Below, one piece after another: positions 21,509 to 31,472 of a DNA stretch of 64,000 bases. The DNA comes from Saussurea involucrata. Its lineage: Eukaryota > Streptophyta > Magnoliopsida > Asterales > Asteraceae. Location of the stretch: contig CM066313.1 in NCBI GenBank assembly GCA_033807775.1, positions 92,141,484 through 92,205,483 of the forward strand. The letters are read 5' to 3'. The notes beneath the pieces are model-generated. The model was not told the DNA's origin and did no database searches. It saw only the letters and a program-made list of their open reading frames with translations. The position numbers were made by a program, and so were the translations under genes. The first letter of the stretch is position 1; each line of letters begins with the position of its first letter.

Positions 21509-22280
21509 ACTAAAGTCACAAGATCAGGCTCTCGACAGGTTCGTTTCTTCTATCCCTAAATTAATATCTTTTTCACAGAGATAAGTCTACTATGGTGCCC
21601 GGTCGCACGCCAACATAGTCAACGCAGGACAATATTTCTCCGTGTCATTCTGTCATTTAAAACCTATCTTTTCCTCCCAAAAAGGATACGGTAATAAATG
21701 ACAGGGGGCAAATAGAGAGAACAGTCGAAATGGTACGTTCTCTAACTCTTTTTCACACGATTTTTTCTCACAAAACGTTTACTGACTTAAGCATCGGAGG
21801 GTCGTTGGCTAGCCAACGACCAACCCCCGACATCGTTTTATCGCAGAATCGCACAACAGATTATCGCATAATCGCACGGCAATAATCACTAAGTCTACTA
21901 TATGACTTTAAATTCGCAGGGTCGCACGACATACATGATCAGGTATGTGACTTGATCATCCCTCCATAAGGGCATACGATACAAACTCATTGTACGATCT
22001 AATCGTACGATCGCGATCGCAAAGTCTAAACGATTTTACCCCTAACTCTTTTAACTTAGAAAATGCTTTAATCGCGTGTTCACATATTTGTTTTACTCAT
22101 CGTATTACAATGTATGCCTCAGTCGCATGATTTCCTGTGTGTCCTATGTTCAAATTCACAATTAAACATGGTTTGGATAAAGCATAAAGTTCAAACAAAA
22201 GTTGCGTTCATTATATAAGTCATCGAGTACATAATCGACCACTAACGGTCGAGCAACACGAACAAACAAATACATTTTTT
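21509..22280 (+). other. Tat-3 3' UTR with internal PPT-like tract and hairpin
   Basis: Homologous to 12318-13087 of Tat-1. A purine tract GACAGGGGGCAAATAGAGAG lies at 21700-21719. A perfect 22-bp palindrome lies at 21800-21821 (arm GGTCGTTGGCT and its complement). GCAGGGTCGCACGAC-like phrases follow. No coding sequence is seen. Confidence 0.7.
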
Positions 22281-24429
22281 CTAAGGTTGTGGAAAAGCAT
22301 CGATCACAACCTTGTCCGATACCTCATCCCGAAAACCATCGTTAGCCACCTCCTCCTCAACCTCCTTCTCGTCATCCAAGTCGAGATCTCTCTCGGTCTC
22401 GACTCTCTCATAAAAGAGACGCAGCTCATCTGACGCTGAAGCCAAAGGATCCTTGCCCTGCAGGTGACGTCGCATAACTGCCGCACGCGCAGTAAGTCGA
22501 GCATAAGAAAAGAAAGACTTATTTTCGTCCTTCAACTCATCAGACTCCTTCTTCAAATTTATCACCTTAGCCTTGATTCCATCGACTTCTTTCCTCTTCG
22601 CGGTTACGGATTCCTTCATCCCCTCCATCTCCTCTCTCTGGTCGCGCATCAAAGTCAGGGACTCCTTCAAACGCGAGTTTATCTCGTCTCTTGTATGACT
22701 GAGGGCATCCAATTCGTCCAGAGCATGGTCAAGGCGCACCGACATCGCTTCTTCATGCTCCAAAGCAGCTTTCTCTTTAGCTAACGCTGCATCTTCATCT
22801 TTGGTAACAAAAGTCGTTGAAACCTCTATATTCGTCGTTTCGGCCTGCAATGCCAGGGAAGCTTAGAACGCCTGAAGAATCATAATATGAGCGGCATTAG
22901 TAAACAACGACAACGACAAACGACAAGTCTTGAAAGAAAGACTTACCAAGAATAAGAGTCCAGCTGTATGGAACTCTTTCTTCTCGAAAGAAAACCCGTC
23001 AAAACGCTCCCTGAAAGACGAAAGCAAATATTTTTCCAAATGGGGGAACAACTTCGTCTCGTCCAAGACATTGTCGTCCAGAAAACCCGATGGCAACGTA
23101 AAGTTGACCGTCGTTTCCCCCACAGGTCCCTTCTGCGCGCCTTTGCCCCTGTCGGTCGATGAAGGGCCAGATAGGACGACGGGAGACATCGTCGCCAGTT
23201 ACGCAGTATCCACAGGTTTTGCGCCGGTCGTGTCAAATGCAACCGACGCCTTCGCCTTCCTGGACAAGGCAACCCTCGATGGGTTACCCGTCTTCAAAGA
23301 CGGTTCCCTCAGAACGGACACCTTTGTCCTCTTTAAGAGGCCCGACCCGGCTATCGGGACCTCTTTTCTCTTCAGGACTCCTGACCCAGTTGTCGAAACG
23401 TCCTTCTCCCTCGCCTCGCGAGCTACTTCGACTTGGGCCATCTTCCTAGCAACAGAAGAAGTCGCCTGTGCTTGAGATTCACCTGTATGGTAAAAGAAAG
23501 AAATTAGACGATTCAGAACAGAGAAGGACCAGGTCAAGCGAAAAGAAGACAAAAGGATACTTACCAATTATCTCTACCTCTGGTTCTTCGCTCTTCTCTT
23601 CCTCCTCAGTCTTCTCAGAGTCCTCCTCTTCTTCTTTATCCTCTCGACCCATCCTCATTCTGTCGCTCAAGAAAATGGTGTCATCATCCTCGTCTATCAA
23701 ATGACGCGTGACGTACGACCGGTCTTCAGTACTAAATTCCAAGAACTTTTCGATCTTAGTCCGAGAAGCATCATCCGGCTCTACCTTATCGAAATCAATA
23801 TCTACGCATAAAAAAGAAGATCAGTCGAAGAAACAATCGAGCAACAGAATAACATGAAAACGTATAATCAAAGGCTCACCCGTCATATTCCAACCCTCCC
23901 TAATCCAGTCACTATCAGTGTCCAGCGTCGACATCCGTACGAATACATACCTCTTCTTCCATCCACTGTCGTTGACCGCAGTATTTAAAACCAGGGTACG
24001 ATCACCCTTGAACCTTGAAAACAAACTATAGCGACGGTACCGGTCATTCTTGACCTTATACGCCGTCAGAAGGTCCCTCACATTCATCGGTGGATTCCAG
24101 TTGGAGGTAAGTCGTTCGATGATCAAGATAACTCGCAAGAACTGGGGCATCAGTTGCCCCGGCGAAAGATCAAATTCACACATGAACTCTTTGACTAAAG
24201 GCAAATATGGCCAGTGAAAGCCTATTTTGAACGGGTATTCGTATATAACAATGTACCCCTCGGGGCACATTTCCGGTCGAACCTTGCCAACCTTGCTTAC
24301 GATAATCCCCATAGGAATCCTCGCTAGACTTCTAAAGTCGTCGAGATCTTCTTCGTTTTTAATGGTGCTTCTAGGCTCTGTCGACATTGCCAGCCCCGTT
24401 AAATTGATTTGCACTTCTGAAAGGCCCAT
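22281..24429 (-). pseudogene. Tat-3 antisense extra gene (four exons, Transposase_28-like)
   Basis: Best preserved copy of the antisense gene. Exons on minus: 24387-23880 (or from ATG 24429), 23801-23565, 23482-22947, 22871-22281; introns 76, 82 and 75 bp, all with GT donors (GTGAGCC, GTAAGTA, GTAAGTC) and AG acceptors (ATGCGTAG, CCATACAG, ATTCTTCAG). Exon 1 has PEGYIVIYEYPFKIGFHWPY, SPGQLMPQFLRVILIIERL and RFKGDRTLVLN...GWKKRYVFV. Exon 2 is acidic (EDKEEEEDSEKTEEEEKSEE), exon 3 is basic then has STDRGKG and TTVNFTLPSGF, and exon 4 is a long coiled coil ending in AFPQP. Two stops are seen: TAA in exon 3 near 23200 and TAA at the start of exon 4. Function unknown. The Transposase_28 label is by recalled pattern, not a search. 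Confidence 0.78.
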
Positions 24430-24888
24430 ATATCCCAGTTTTTTCTAGGCTTTATAGCAATAGACTTGCGACGCATACGCAAACTGGAGGGTCGTATCTT
24501 ATATGATCTCAGAAAAACATAAATTAGGTCAAAGATTCTTGCAAGTTCTAATCGAACGTAAATCGCCAAGAAAAGATCCATCGTAATCTTTATTTATGCA
24601 GTCGATCATGTCAGGTCGAGCCCTTTGATGATCACCGCGTGCTCTCATCCCTTCGTATGACCGCAGGGATCGTCGACACCTGTCATCGACAGATGGTAAG
24701 CACAATCGTGTGTCACCATGACGTCACGACCTCGTTCCCTTTTTAACTTCTCGTTCATTTAAAGGCGAACCGGTCCAGTTCCACGACAACCAGGTAAGTC
24801 CCTCAACCCAGGTCACAAGTCTAAGCGTTCGACAAGCAAAATTTAAAACTTAAATTTGACATTCAATTTTCAAATTTTGGGGGCAAAC
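24430..24888 (+). promoter_or_regulatory. Tat-3 3' region: antisense TATA box and polypurine tract
   Basis: On minus, TGCATAAATAAAG (24588-24600) lies ~205 bp upstream of the antisense ATG 24387, followed by GATGGATCTTTTCTTGG. On plus, the region ends in AAATTTTGGGGGCAAAC (24872-24888), the polypurine tract directly before the 3' LTR. Confidence 0.6.
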
Positions 24889-25840
24889 TGTTTGGGCAAA
24901 AAATCACGTCGTACGACCACGATCAGAGCAGGTAAGACGCACGTTATAATCCAAATCTTGTATGAAGATAAGGTCTCGACAAGAACCAAGAAAACATTTG
25001 TCGTCTCCCGTAAAAGGTAAGTCGTACGTCCCCCATGACGCTCGACCATAGCATCGCTCGTCCCGTACGACCATCGCGTAAGATCACTGCACCTTCGACC
25101 AAAGCTAACGTTAACCTTGACTGTTACGTTTGTTAAGTATTTAATGCAGGAGTCAAAGCCATTAACAGCAAGCAGCCGTAACGGACGAAGAACATTATGG
25201 ATAATCACTCCGGCGACTGTTTCCAGCCGTTGTAGCCGTTGATCAAATCATTAATGGAGCTAATTAATGGCACGAAGACTATAAAAGTCAAGCTAAAGCC
25301 TCATTTCAAGGGACATCGGTTAACATCTAATAGACCTCAGCGAACATCACCAAACAGCAGAAAAAATCATCCAAACTCATAGCAAAGAACATTCAAACTC
25401 TGGAGATCAAGTATTGAAAGCCAGAACCTTACAGCGAACTCAAGAACACTCGAAGGAAAGCTCAAGTATCGCTCTCGACGCACGACAACAGCCCTCGACC
25501 AGAAGTTCACACTTTGTACTCACACACGACAAACACCTGTTTTTACATTTAAACACTTGTACTTTACATTTCGAAGCTTTTCCTTCATTTGTATTGTAAT
25601 CATCGTACGACCGACGCCAGTACCAAGGACATCGCCCCTGATTGGCGACCATAGTGCAGCGACGACACCTCTTGTCGTCCGCAGGGTTTTTCCTCGATTG
25701 AGGTTTTTCCTGCGTCATCAAATTCCTTGTCTCGTTTATTTTTTCCCTCGTCGCACGTCTCGTCGAAAGATCCTTTCTTTAGTTGATTAAGTCCACATCG
25801 ACCTTAAGTTGTCCCTTTGGTGCGATTTTTGGCATTAACA
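24889..25840 (+). repeat. Tat-3 3' LTR (type B)
   Basis: Starts TGTTTGGGCAAAAAATCACG and ends TTTTTGGCATTAACA; 952 bp. TATA box TATAAAA at 25280-25286. The right flank ATAGT does not match the bases left of the 5' LTR. Confidence 0.92.
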
Positions 25841-26190
25841 ATAGTCGTCGATAAAGGACGACTCGCATTTTTTCTCATGATCGCCAGTGATGGCAAACGC
25901 AGGCTGCGATTTATAGTAGTCAATAAAAGACGACCCACATTTTTTGTGATCGCCCGTCACGACAAACACAGGTAAAAATCCTCGGTCGCCAATAAAAGCG
26001 ACTCGCATATTGAAATCTCATCGCTAGTCGTGGCATATGTCGTCAATAAAGACGACTTGTACATTGAATCTCACAATCACCAGTCATGGTAAGACGCATG
26101 TCAAAACGCAAAAGTCGCCAATAAGTGCGACTCGCACATTTTAAACTCAGGGTTGCCAATAAAGGCAAGTCGCAAGATTAACCGTATAAT
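25841..26190 (+). repeat. Degenerate tandem array of two-hairpin units
   Basis: About five units of 60-75 bp. Each unit has a stem-loop around AATAAA or GATAAAG with arms GTCGTC/GACGAC, GTCGCC/GCGAC or TTGCC/GGCAA. A second small stem-loop follows, such as GCCA GTGA TGGC or ACCA GTCA TGGT, then AACGCAGG-like spacer. Arms change in step while loops stay. The array lies between the Tat-3 LTR and an integrase tail, and no other copy is in the window. Confidence 0.7.
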
Positions 26191-26195
26191 CACAA

Positions 26196-26405
26196 GCAAG
26201 AGTCTTTCAAGAAGGCGATTACGTCATCCGACGAGTGTTCCAAAGCACTCAAGAGCATAATGCAGGTAAACTTTTCACCAAGTAGGAAGGTCCTTATCGT
26301 ACCTCAGAAGTCATGGGTAAAGGTACCTATCGGCTCCAAACCCTCGACGGTCGAGATATCCCACGCAGCTGGAATGCAACGCATCTGAAAAGGTATTTCT
26401 TCTAA
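26196..26405 (+). pseudogene. Tat integrase C-terminal remnant
   Basis: Reads FQEGDYVIRRVFQSTQEHN, a TAG, then EGPYRTSEVMGKGTYRL and SWNATHLKRYFF with TAA at 26403. This is the same tail as 2700-2913. The upstream part is replaced by the hairpin array, so only ~70 codons remain and one of them is a stop. The Tat 3' UTR with its hairpin follows. Confidence 0.8.
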
Positions 26406-26971
26406 GTCATTTTCCTTCTTTCATATGATTTTTTATTCATCACGATGATTACTGACTTAAGCATCGGAGGGTCGTTGGCTAGCCAACGACCAACCTCTGA
26501 CATTGCTTTATCGCAGGATCGCACGACATAAGTTACTAAGTCTATCATACGACTTCAGTAAAATCGTACGGTATAAACAATCAGTTTTATTAGACGACTC
26601 GATTGTATAACTACAGGAACACATGATTCAAGTTCATCGTATGATCAAATCACACGATCGTAAGGTCTAGCGACCCCACAAGCTAAGTTCTTTAACTTAG
26701 AAAAAATTCATGTTCTGAATGAATGCTTTGATCGCATGCGCTGATGTTTGCTTATATGATTCAAAAAGTCTTATGACTTACGTTTTAATCGTTGTATTAC
26801 AATGGATGCCCAAGTCGCACGGCTTCTTGTTCATTTTTGTACTTAATGAATTTTTACAGTTGACATTACATTTGTCCATGACATGTATGAGTCGACATAA
26901 TACTCAGGTTCAATAGAAAGGTAATTTTTTTTACCGATTATCGCTAAAGCAAAACTTACACAACGTAACAT
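26406..26971 (+). other. Tat 3' UTR with conserved hairpin
   Basis: The perfect 22-bp palindrome recurs at 26470-26491 after ACTTAAGCATCGGAGG, followed by GCAGGATCGCACGAC phrases. No gene is seen. Confidence 0.65.
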
Positions 26972-27272
26972 AGGTCTCTAACGACCGTATCGGCTGTAAA
27001 TGTCAGATCTTAGGTCTCTAACGACCGTATCGGCTCGAACGCCGGATCATTGGTCTATAACGACCATATCGGCTCTAAACGCCAGATCATAGGTCTTTAA
27101 CGACCATATCGGCTCTAAATGCCAGATCAAAAGTCTATAACGACAGTATCGGCTCGGAACGCCAGAACATAGGTCTATAACGACCATATCGGCTCTAAAT
27201 GCCAGATCAAAAGTCTATAATGACTGTATCGGCTCGGAACGCCAGAACATAAGTCTTTAACGACTGTATCAC
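26972..27272 (+). repeat. 40-bp minisatellite in a Tat 3' UTR (~7.5 copies)
   Basis: Unit pattern AGGTCTATAACGACCATATC plus GGCTCTAAATGCCAGATCAT, 39-40 bp, copies starting at 26972, 27012, 27051, 27091 and about every 40 bp after. Each unit holds two inverted repeats: GGTC..GACC (or AGTC..GACT) and GGC..GCC. Confidence 0.9.
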
Positions 27273-27284
27273 AAGATCCTTAAA

Positions 27285-27510
27285 TTTTATCTTGGTTCGA
27301 TCATCTTATGATCGCCGCCAAGCTTTATTTCGGATCAATAGTCTTACGATTGACTCTCGACCCATACATCTCATTTTGATAAAGATCGTCTTACGATCAC
27401 CGTTGGTTCCTTACGTTTTAAGGTCGTCTTACGACCGTCGGATGAACACCGCAAGTATCTTGCGCATTAAAAGTCATCATTCGATCGTCGCAACTTACTT
27501 AAACACCATC
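27285..27510 (+). repeat. Array of palindromes with CTT loop
   Basis: Successive inverted repeats: CGATCAT CTT ATGATCG (about 27298), a decayed one near 27350, GATCGT CTT ACGATC (about 27386), GGTCGT CTT ACGACC (about 27422) and a decayed one near 27475. Spacing is 35-55 bp. Arms differ but stay complementary. Confidence 0.65.
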
Positions 27511-28480
27511 GACTGGACTCACGATTTTAGCTAACCAGATCGATTTTTTTAGCAAAAGTGACACGTCTCCGTATAAACACATTTTACTTTGGTACTAGAT
27601 CTGAAATTCAAATGGCTTTGAAATTCAAATCTCGGGGGGGCTAAGTGTTTGGGTAAAAAATCACACCCTCGACCGACTTGGGAAATTCCCTCGACATGAC
27701 CCATGGACATTGATTACCTTAATCTACGACAGTCATACCCCCGACCGACAAAAATAATACCCATTATTGTCATATCCCCGACATACGTTAATAACCACGA
27801 TAATTAGTTATTAAAAGACATATTGGGTCAATAGTCATCTTACGTCTAATGATCGCACGTCACGTGTCACATATCACATGTCGCACGTCGCACGTTGCTA
27901 GCCTTACGTCGCCAGTTACGTGTCGCCCATTACGACTCGTTGGTCTTACATCGACAGTCTCCTGTCATCGGTGTTATATCGCTCTGGTCCTACGAAAGCA
28001 TCCTGGTCCTGCGACCTGGTCTTACGACCTAGTCCTGCGACATTTTTATCCTAGTCTCACGACATTTTTATAAGACCATTCCTAAACTAAGATAAGGTCT
28101 TACAAGACATTTACAGTCATATACATGGTCTTGTATTTCGACAACGGTCGTATGCTTCATAAGACCGACGTCTAGAACTTAAGACGGTCTTACGAGTACA
28201 CTAACTATCAACGGTCGACAGCCGTTTCTTTTGTTCATTAATGCAGGTCTACAAGCCATTATGGTACAACGGTCAATAACGGTCGAGCTCTTAATGACAT
28301 TAAAGACTCGACAGCGGTTACAAAGACAATCATCAAAGTGCATTTAATGTCGACAGCGGTTACAAGACCAACCATTAAAGCTCACTAATGACCGGCGAAA
28401 CCTATATAAAGGCACGCTCCAACCTCGAGAGGGGGACGAATAGATCGAGCTATACAACTGCATTCTCATTTTCTCCCTCG
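27511..28480 (+). repeat. Tat polypurine tract and truncated type A LTR
   Basis: The tract CTCGGGGGGGCTAAG precedes the LTR start at 27646 (TGTTTGGGTAAAAAATCACA). The LTR carries TATATAAA at 28403-28410 and matches 3568-4390 closely, then breaks off after CTCCCTCGCAT at about 28480, where unrelated Tat 3' UTR begins. Confidence 0.78.
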
Positions 28481-28763
28481 CATGATCGCCACGTGTCCAA
28501 ACCTTTTCGAAAGCTCGACAAATCGTCGACACCTGGCATCCACAACTGTCAAGCATGATCGCACGTCAGCATGACGTCACGATCTTATCCTCTTTTCAAC
28601 TTCCCATTCGGTTGGAATCGAACCGATTCAGTTCCCAATCCAACGACTTTCGACACGTGTCACACCCCATGACATCCCCTTAGACGAAGATTTTAAAAGA
28701 TTTTCTACTGACAAAATTTTGAAATTTGAAATTGTCTTTTCATTTTAAATTTTGGGGGCAAAC
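28481..28763 (+). other. 3' UTR and polypurine tract of another Tat copy
   Basis: Homologous to the region between antisense gene and LTR in Tat-1/Tat-3 (TGACGTCACGATCTT, CCGATTCAGTTCC), ending in AAATTTTGGGGGCAAAC at 28747-28763 before LTR-C. It is fused to the truncated A-type LTR on its left. Confidence 0.65.
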
Positions 28764-29536
28764 TGTTTGGGTAAAAACTCACCAGTCTAGACCACGACCG
28801 AAAAAGGAAAAAATATTTCTTACACGACACATTTTATGATAAGATAAAATCATGCACACTTTATCATCAGACCTAAATTTAAGTCAAGAGTTACTCACGA
28901 TACTCGACCGTCGTAAGATACCTTACGACCTCGACCAACTTACGTATGACACAACTGTTATGATTTCTCTGTTTAAATGCAGGATCAAAGCTATTAATGC
29001 TCAACGGCTATAACCGACGAAATCATTATGGGCATTAAACCACGGGATCCGTTACGACCGTTACTCAAGCTTTTATGGGACCATTTAAAGATGTGAAGGC
29101 TATATAAATAAGGGCTCAACTTCATTTGCGCACATCTAAACTCGAGAATACTCACGGCATAACGAAAAAGCACTCGAAGGAAAGAACTCTCTCTCAAAAG
29201 ATCGCTCACGACGCACGACACCCTGTGTTTACACACGACGCACTATTTACTTTACAATTTAAGTCATTTCTAATACTTGTATTGTAATCACTTGTACTCT
29301 CAACGTTTGAAACATAAGGATGTCGCCCCCTGATTGGCGACCATGGTGCAGCGACGACCATCACTGTCGTCTGCGGGTTTTTTCCTCGTTGATGTTTTTC
29401 CCGCGTCACCAAAATTCTCTCGTCTCTTTTACTTTTTGTCTTTGTCGTGCTGTTTGTCGAACGATTCCTATTGTTTAGTTGTTAGGCTCCACAATCAACC
29501 TTAAGTTATCCTTTTGGACGATTTTTGGCATTAACA
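28764..29536 (+). repeat. Tat LTR, type C (773 bp)
   Basis: Starts TGTTTGGGTAAAAACTCACC and ends TTTTTGGCATTAACA. TATA box TATATAAATAA at 29101-29111. Most of the U3 differs from types A and B, but CTGATTGGCGACCATGGTGC and the following GACGAC/GTCGTC stem are conserved. It abuts the Tekay gag at 29537, so it is the right border of the Tat stack. Confidence 0.85.
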
Positions 29537-31095
29537 GTGGCGAGGCAGAGCACCGTTGCGAGCTGCCTCTCAGGCAGTTGGGACAGGTGTGACAACCCGC
29601 AGAGGGAAAAAGAAGCCAACCACCCGTCGAGCTAAAAGTGTGGGAGCACCTCAAGTGCGTGAACCCCTACATCAAGAGAGTACCACTTCAGCGGGTGGGG
29701 GAAGTTAGTCAGACAACCCTATAAGAAACCAGAATCAGGCTTTTGTTACTTAAGAGAAGTTCACGACAGAGATGGGTAAATTGCAGGAGACTTTGCAAGC
29801 GTTGTTAGAGAATCAAATTAAGACTACGTACAAGGGGCGAACCAAAAGTAGGAACGAGATGAGGACCGAGGCGTCTAGCCTACCTCCGACTGTGGTGGGA
29901 GATCACTCTATGGTAACTCCAATTGTGGCTACTGAATCGAAAGCAGTGAAAGGATGCACCTTTAAGACCTTTGCGTCGTGCAAACCTTCGTCTTTCAACG
30001 GGGAACGCAATCCGGTCTTAGCTTTGAGGTGGATACGCGAAATGGAACTGGATTTTGATACAAGCAAGTGCGCTAAAGAAGACAAAGTGTTGTTCGCAAT
30101 GTCTATGTTGAAAGCAGATGCCATATTCTAGGGGGACGTCGAGACTGGCGGTAAAGGTTCTGGGATTGCAAAGGCAACTTCATGGGAGTTATTCACCAAG
30201 AGGTTTAAGGCACAGTTTTGCCTGATAGCGGCGGTTAAGAAGATGGAAGAGGAATTTATGGGATTGGAACAGGGGTCGATGTCGGTCCAAGAGTATACAT
30301 CAAAGTTTATTGAGAAGGCTAGATTTGCTGAACTGTATGTGCCTACGGAAGAGCGACACATAGAAAGATACATTTATGGGCTAAAAAGCAGCATAAGGGA
30401 GTTGGTACAAGTGAAAGATCCGTCTATTTTCAGGTTGCGGTAGATACGGTGGAACTCACAGAGAAGGAAAAGAACAGACAGATGACAGAGAGAGTCGGAG
30501 ACAAGCGGAAATGGGAAGGACCAACCAGGGATGGAAAGAGGTCGAGTGCGCCTAGACCCGAGCTGCGGGTGGGACCAAGATCAGGAGAGAAGCCATGTGG
30601 TAAGTGCAACCGGATGCATAAGGGTGAGTGTTTGGCAGATAGAGCCGGATGTTTCAAGTACGGGAAAACGGGGCACATGGCTTGAGACTACCGCAGTTCG
30701 AAGTCATGTTTTTAGTGTGGTTCGCTAGATCACGTCAAATGGGACTTTCCACAGTTAAAGAAAGGGTTTACTGGGGGTGACGGCGGTAGTAGCGGAGGAA
30801 GAGGCGGGGAGAGAAAGGTGGAGTCGGCCCGCGCGAGAGCGAGGGCTTTTCACATGTCAGCAGAGGAGGCGGTAAACACGCCTGATGTGGTGACAGGTAC
30901 TTTCCCAATTGACTTGACTTGTGCTAAAGTATTGTTTGATTCGGGCACCAATCGTTCGTTTGTGTCGCCTATTTTTATTCGAAAACTGCAAGTGAAACCC
31001 AAGAGGTTGAACTTTGGGTTCGAGGTAGAAGTGGCAGATGATAGTCGAGTTCGGGTGAAAGAGGTCTATGAGGGGTGTAGCATAGACATAGACGG
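29537..31095 (+). pseudogene. Tekay-1 gag and protease start
   Basis: Pieces in several frames show the chromovirus gag core: FASCKPSSFNGERNPVLALR, WELFTKRFKAQF, EYTSKFIEKARFAELY, YIYGLKSSIRELVQV and ELTEKEKNRQMTERV. Two zinc knuckles follow with damaged cysteines or histidines (CFKYGKTGHMA, then a second after a stop). Then comes ARARAFHMSAEEA with the protease active site VLFDSGTNRSFVS (DSG). Many stops and frame changes, for example TAG at 30129. The gene is cut by the solo LTR at 31096 inside DIDG. Confidence 0.85.
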
Positions 31096-31467
31096 TGTTA
31101 GGACCATAAATGTCCTATATCGTAGAAAGATATATAAATAATTATATAGTGCTTAATTAGATTTATTATTATTTGTAAAAGCCCTTAATTAGTTTAATTG
31201 GGCTTAATTGCTTAATGGGCTTAGGCCTTGTTTATCTAAGACCTAAGTATATAAGCTTTCCTTAACCTTAGAATTAGGTTAGAGTTTTCATGAGCGATTC
31301 ATTAAACAAGTTGAGAGCTTAATTGTTAGAGAGAGATAGTTGATATTAATTCAAACCTTTGTAACTATCTTGATTTATGAATACGGAAGGGATGACAAGT
31401 TGAAATCATTAATTGTTCTTGTTATTTCTCATTGAATCGTTGTTACCTGATAAAACTGGAACTCACA
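31096..31467 (+). mobile_element. Solo LTR, Copia-like (372 bp)
   Basis: TGTTAGGACCATAAATGTCC ... CTCACA flanked by GACGG (31091-31095) and GACAG (31468-31472), one mismatch. TATA-like TATATAAGC near 31251. Removing it with one flank restores the DIDG-HSFPLRL protease reading of Tekay-1. No PBS or internal region is present. Family assignment to Copia rests on size and ends only; strand is by the TATA box. Confidence 0.7.
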
Positions 31468-31472
31468 GACAG

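Larger units (their letters stand above)
4602..25840 (+). mobile_element. Tat-3: Ty3/gypsy Tat-lineage element, gag-only, hosts Tat-2
   Basis: A + strand element with LTRs at 4602-5555 and 24889-25840 (954 and 952 bp). It carries a PBS-like site, a leader, gag in two pieces (5658-6020 and 20089-21508), a 3' UTR, an antisense intron-bearing gene (22281-24429) and a polypurine tract (24869-24888). Tat-2 is inserted in gag with flanks GCTCC (6016-6020) and GATCC (20089-20093). There is no RT, RNase H or integrase: the gag-PR stop is followed directly by 3' UTR shared with Tat-1. No target duplication is visible, because the left end is fused to an A-type LTR. Confidence 0.85.

Noticed and set aside
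21536..21580. Possible Ogre-like intron between gag-PR and pol in Tat-3
   Set aside because: The GT..AG interval is only about 40 bp, too short for a plant intron, and no pol follows.
26972..27272. CRISPR-like look of the 40-bp array
   Set aside because: Units are contiguous without unique spacers, in a plant retrotransposon 3' UTR; it is a minisatellite.
28994..29412. Minus-strand frames 28994-29236 and 29206-29412
   Set aside because: They lie within LTR-C and are antisense shadows of it.
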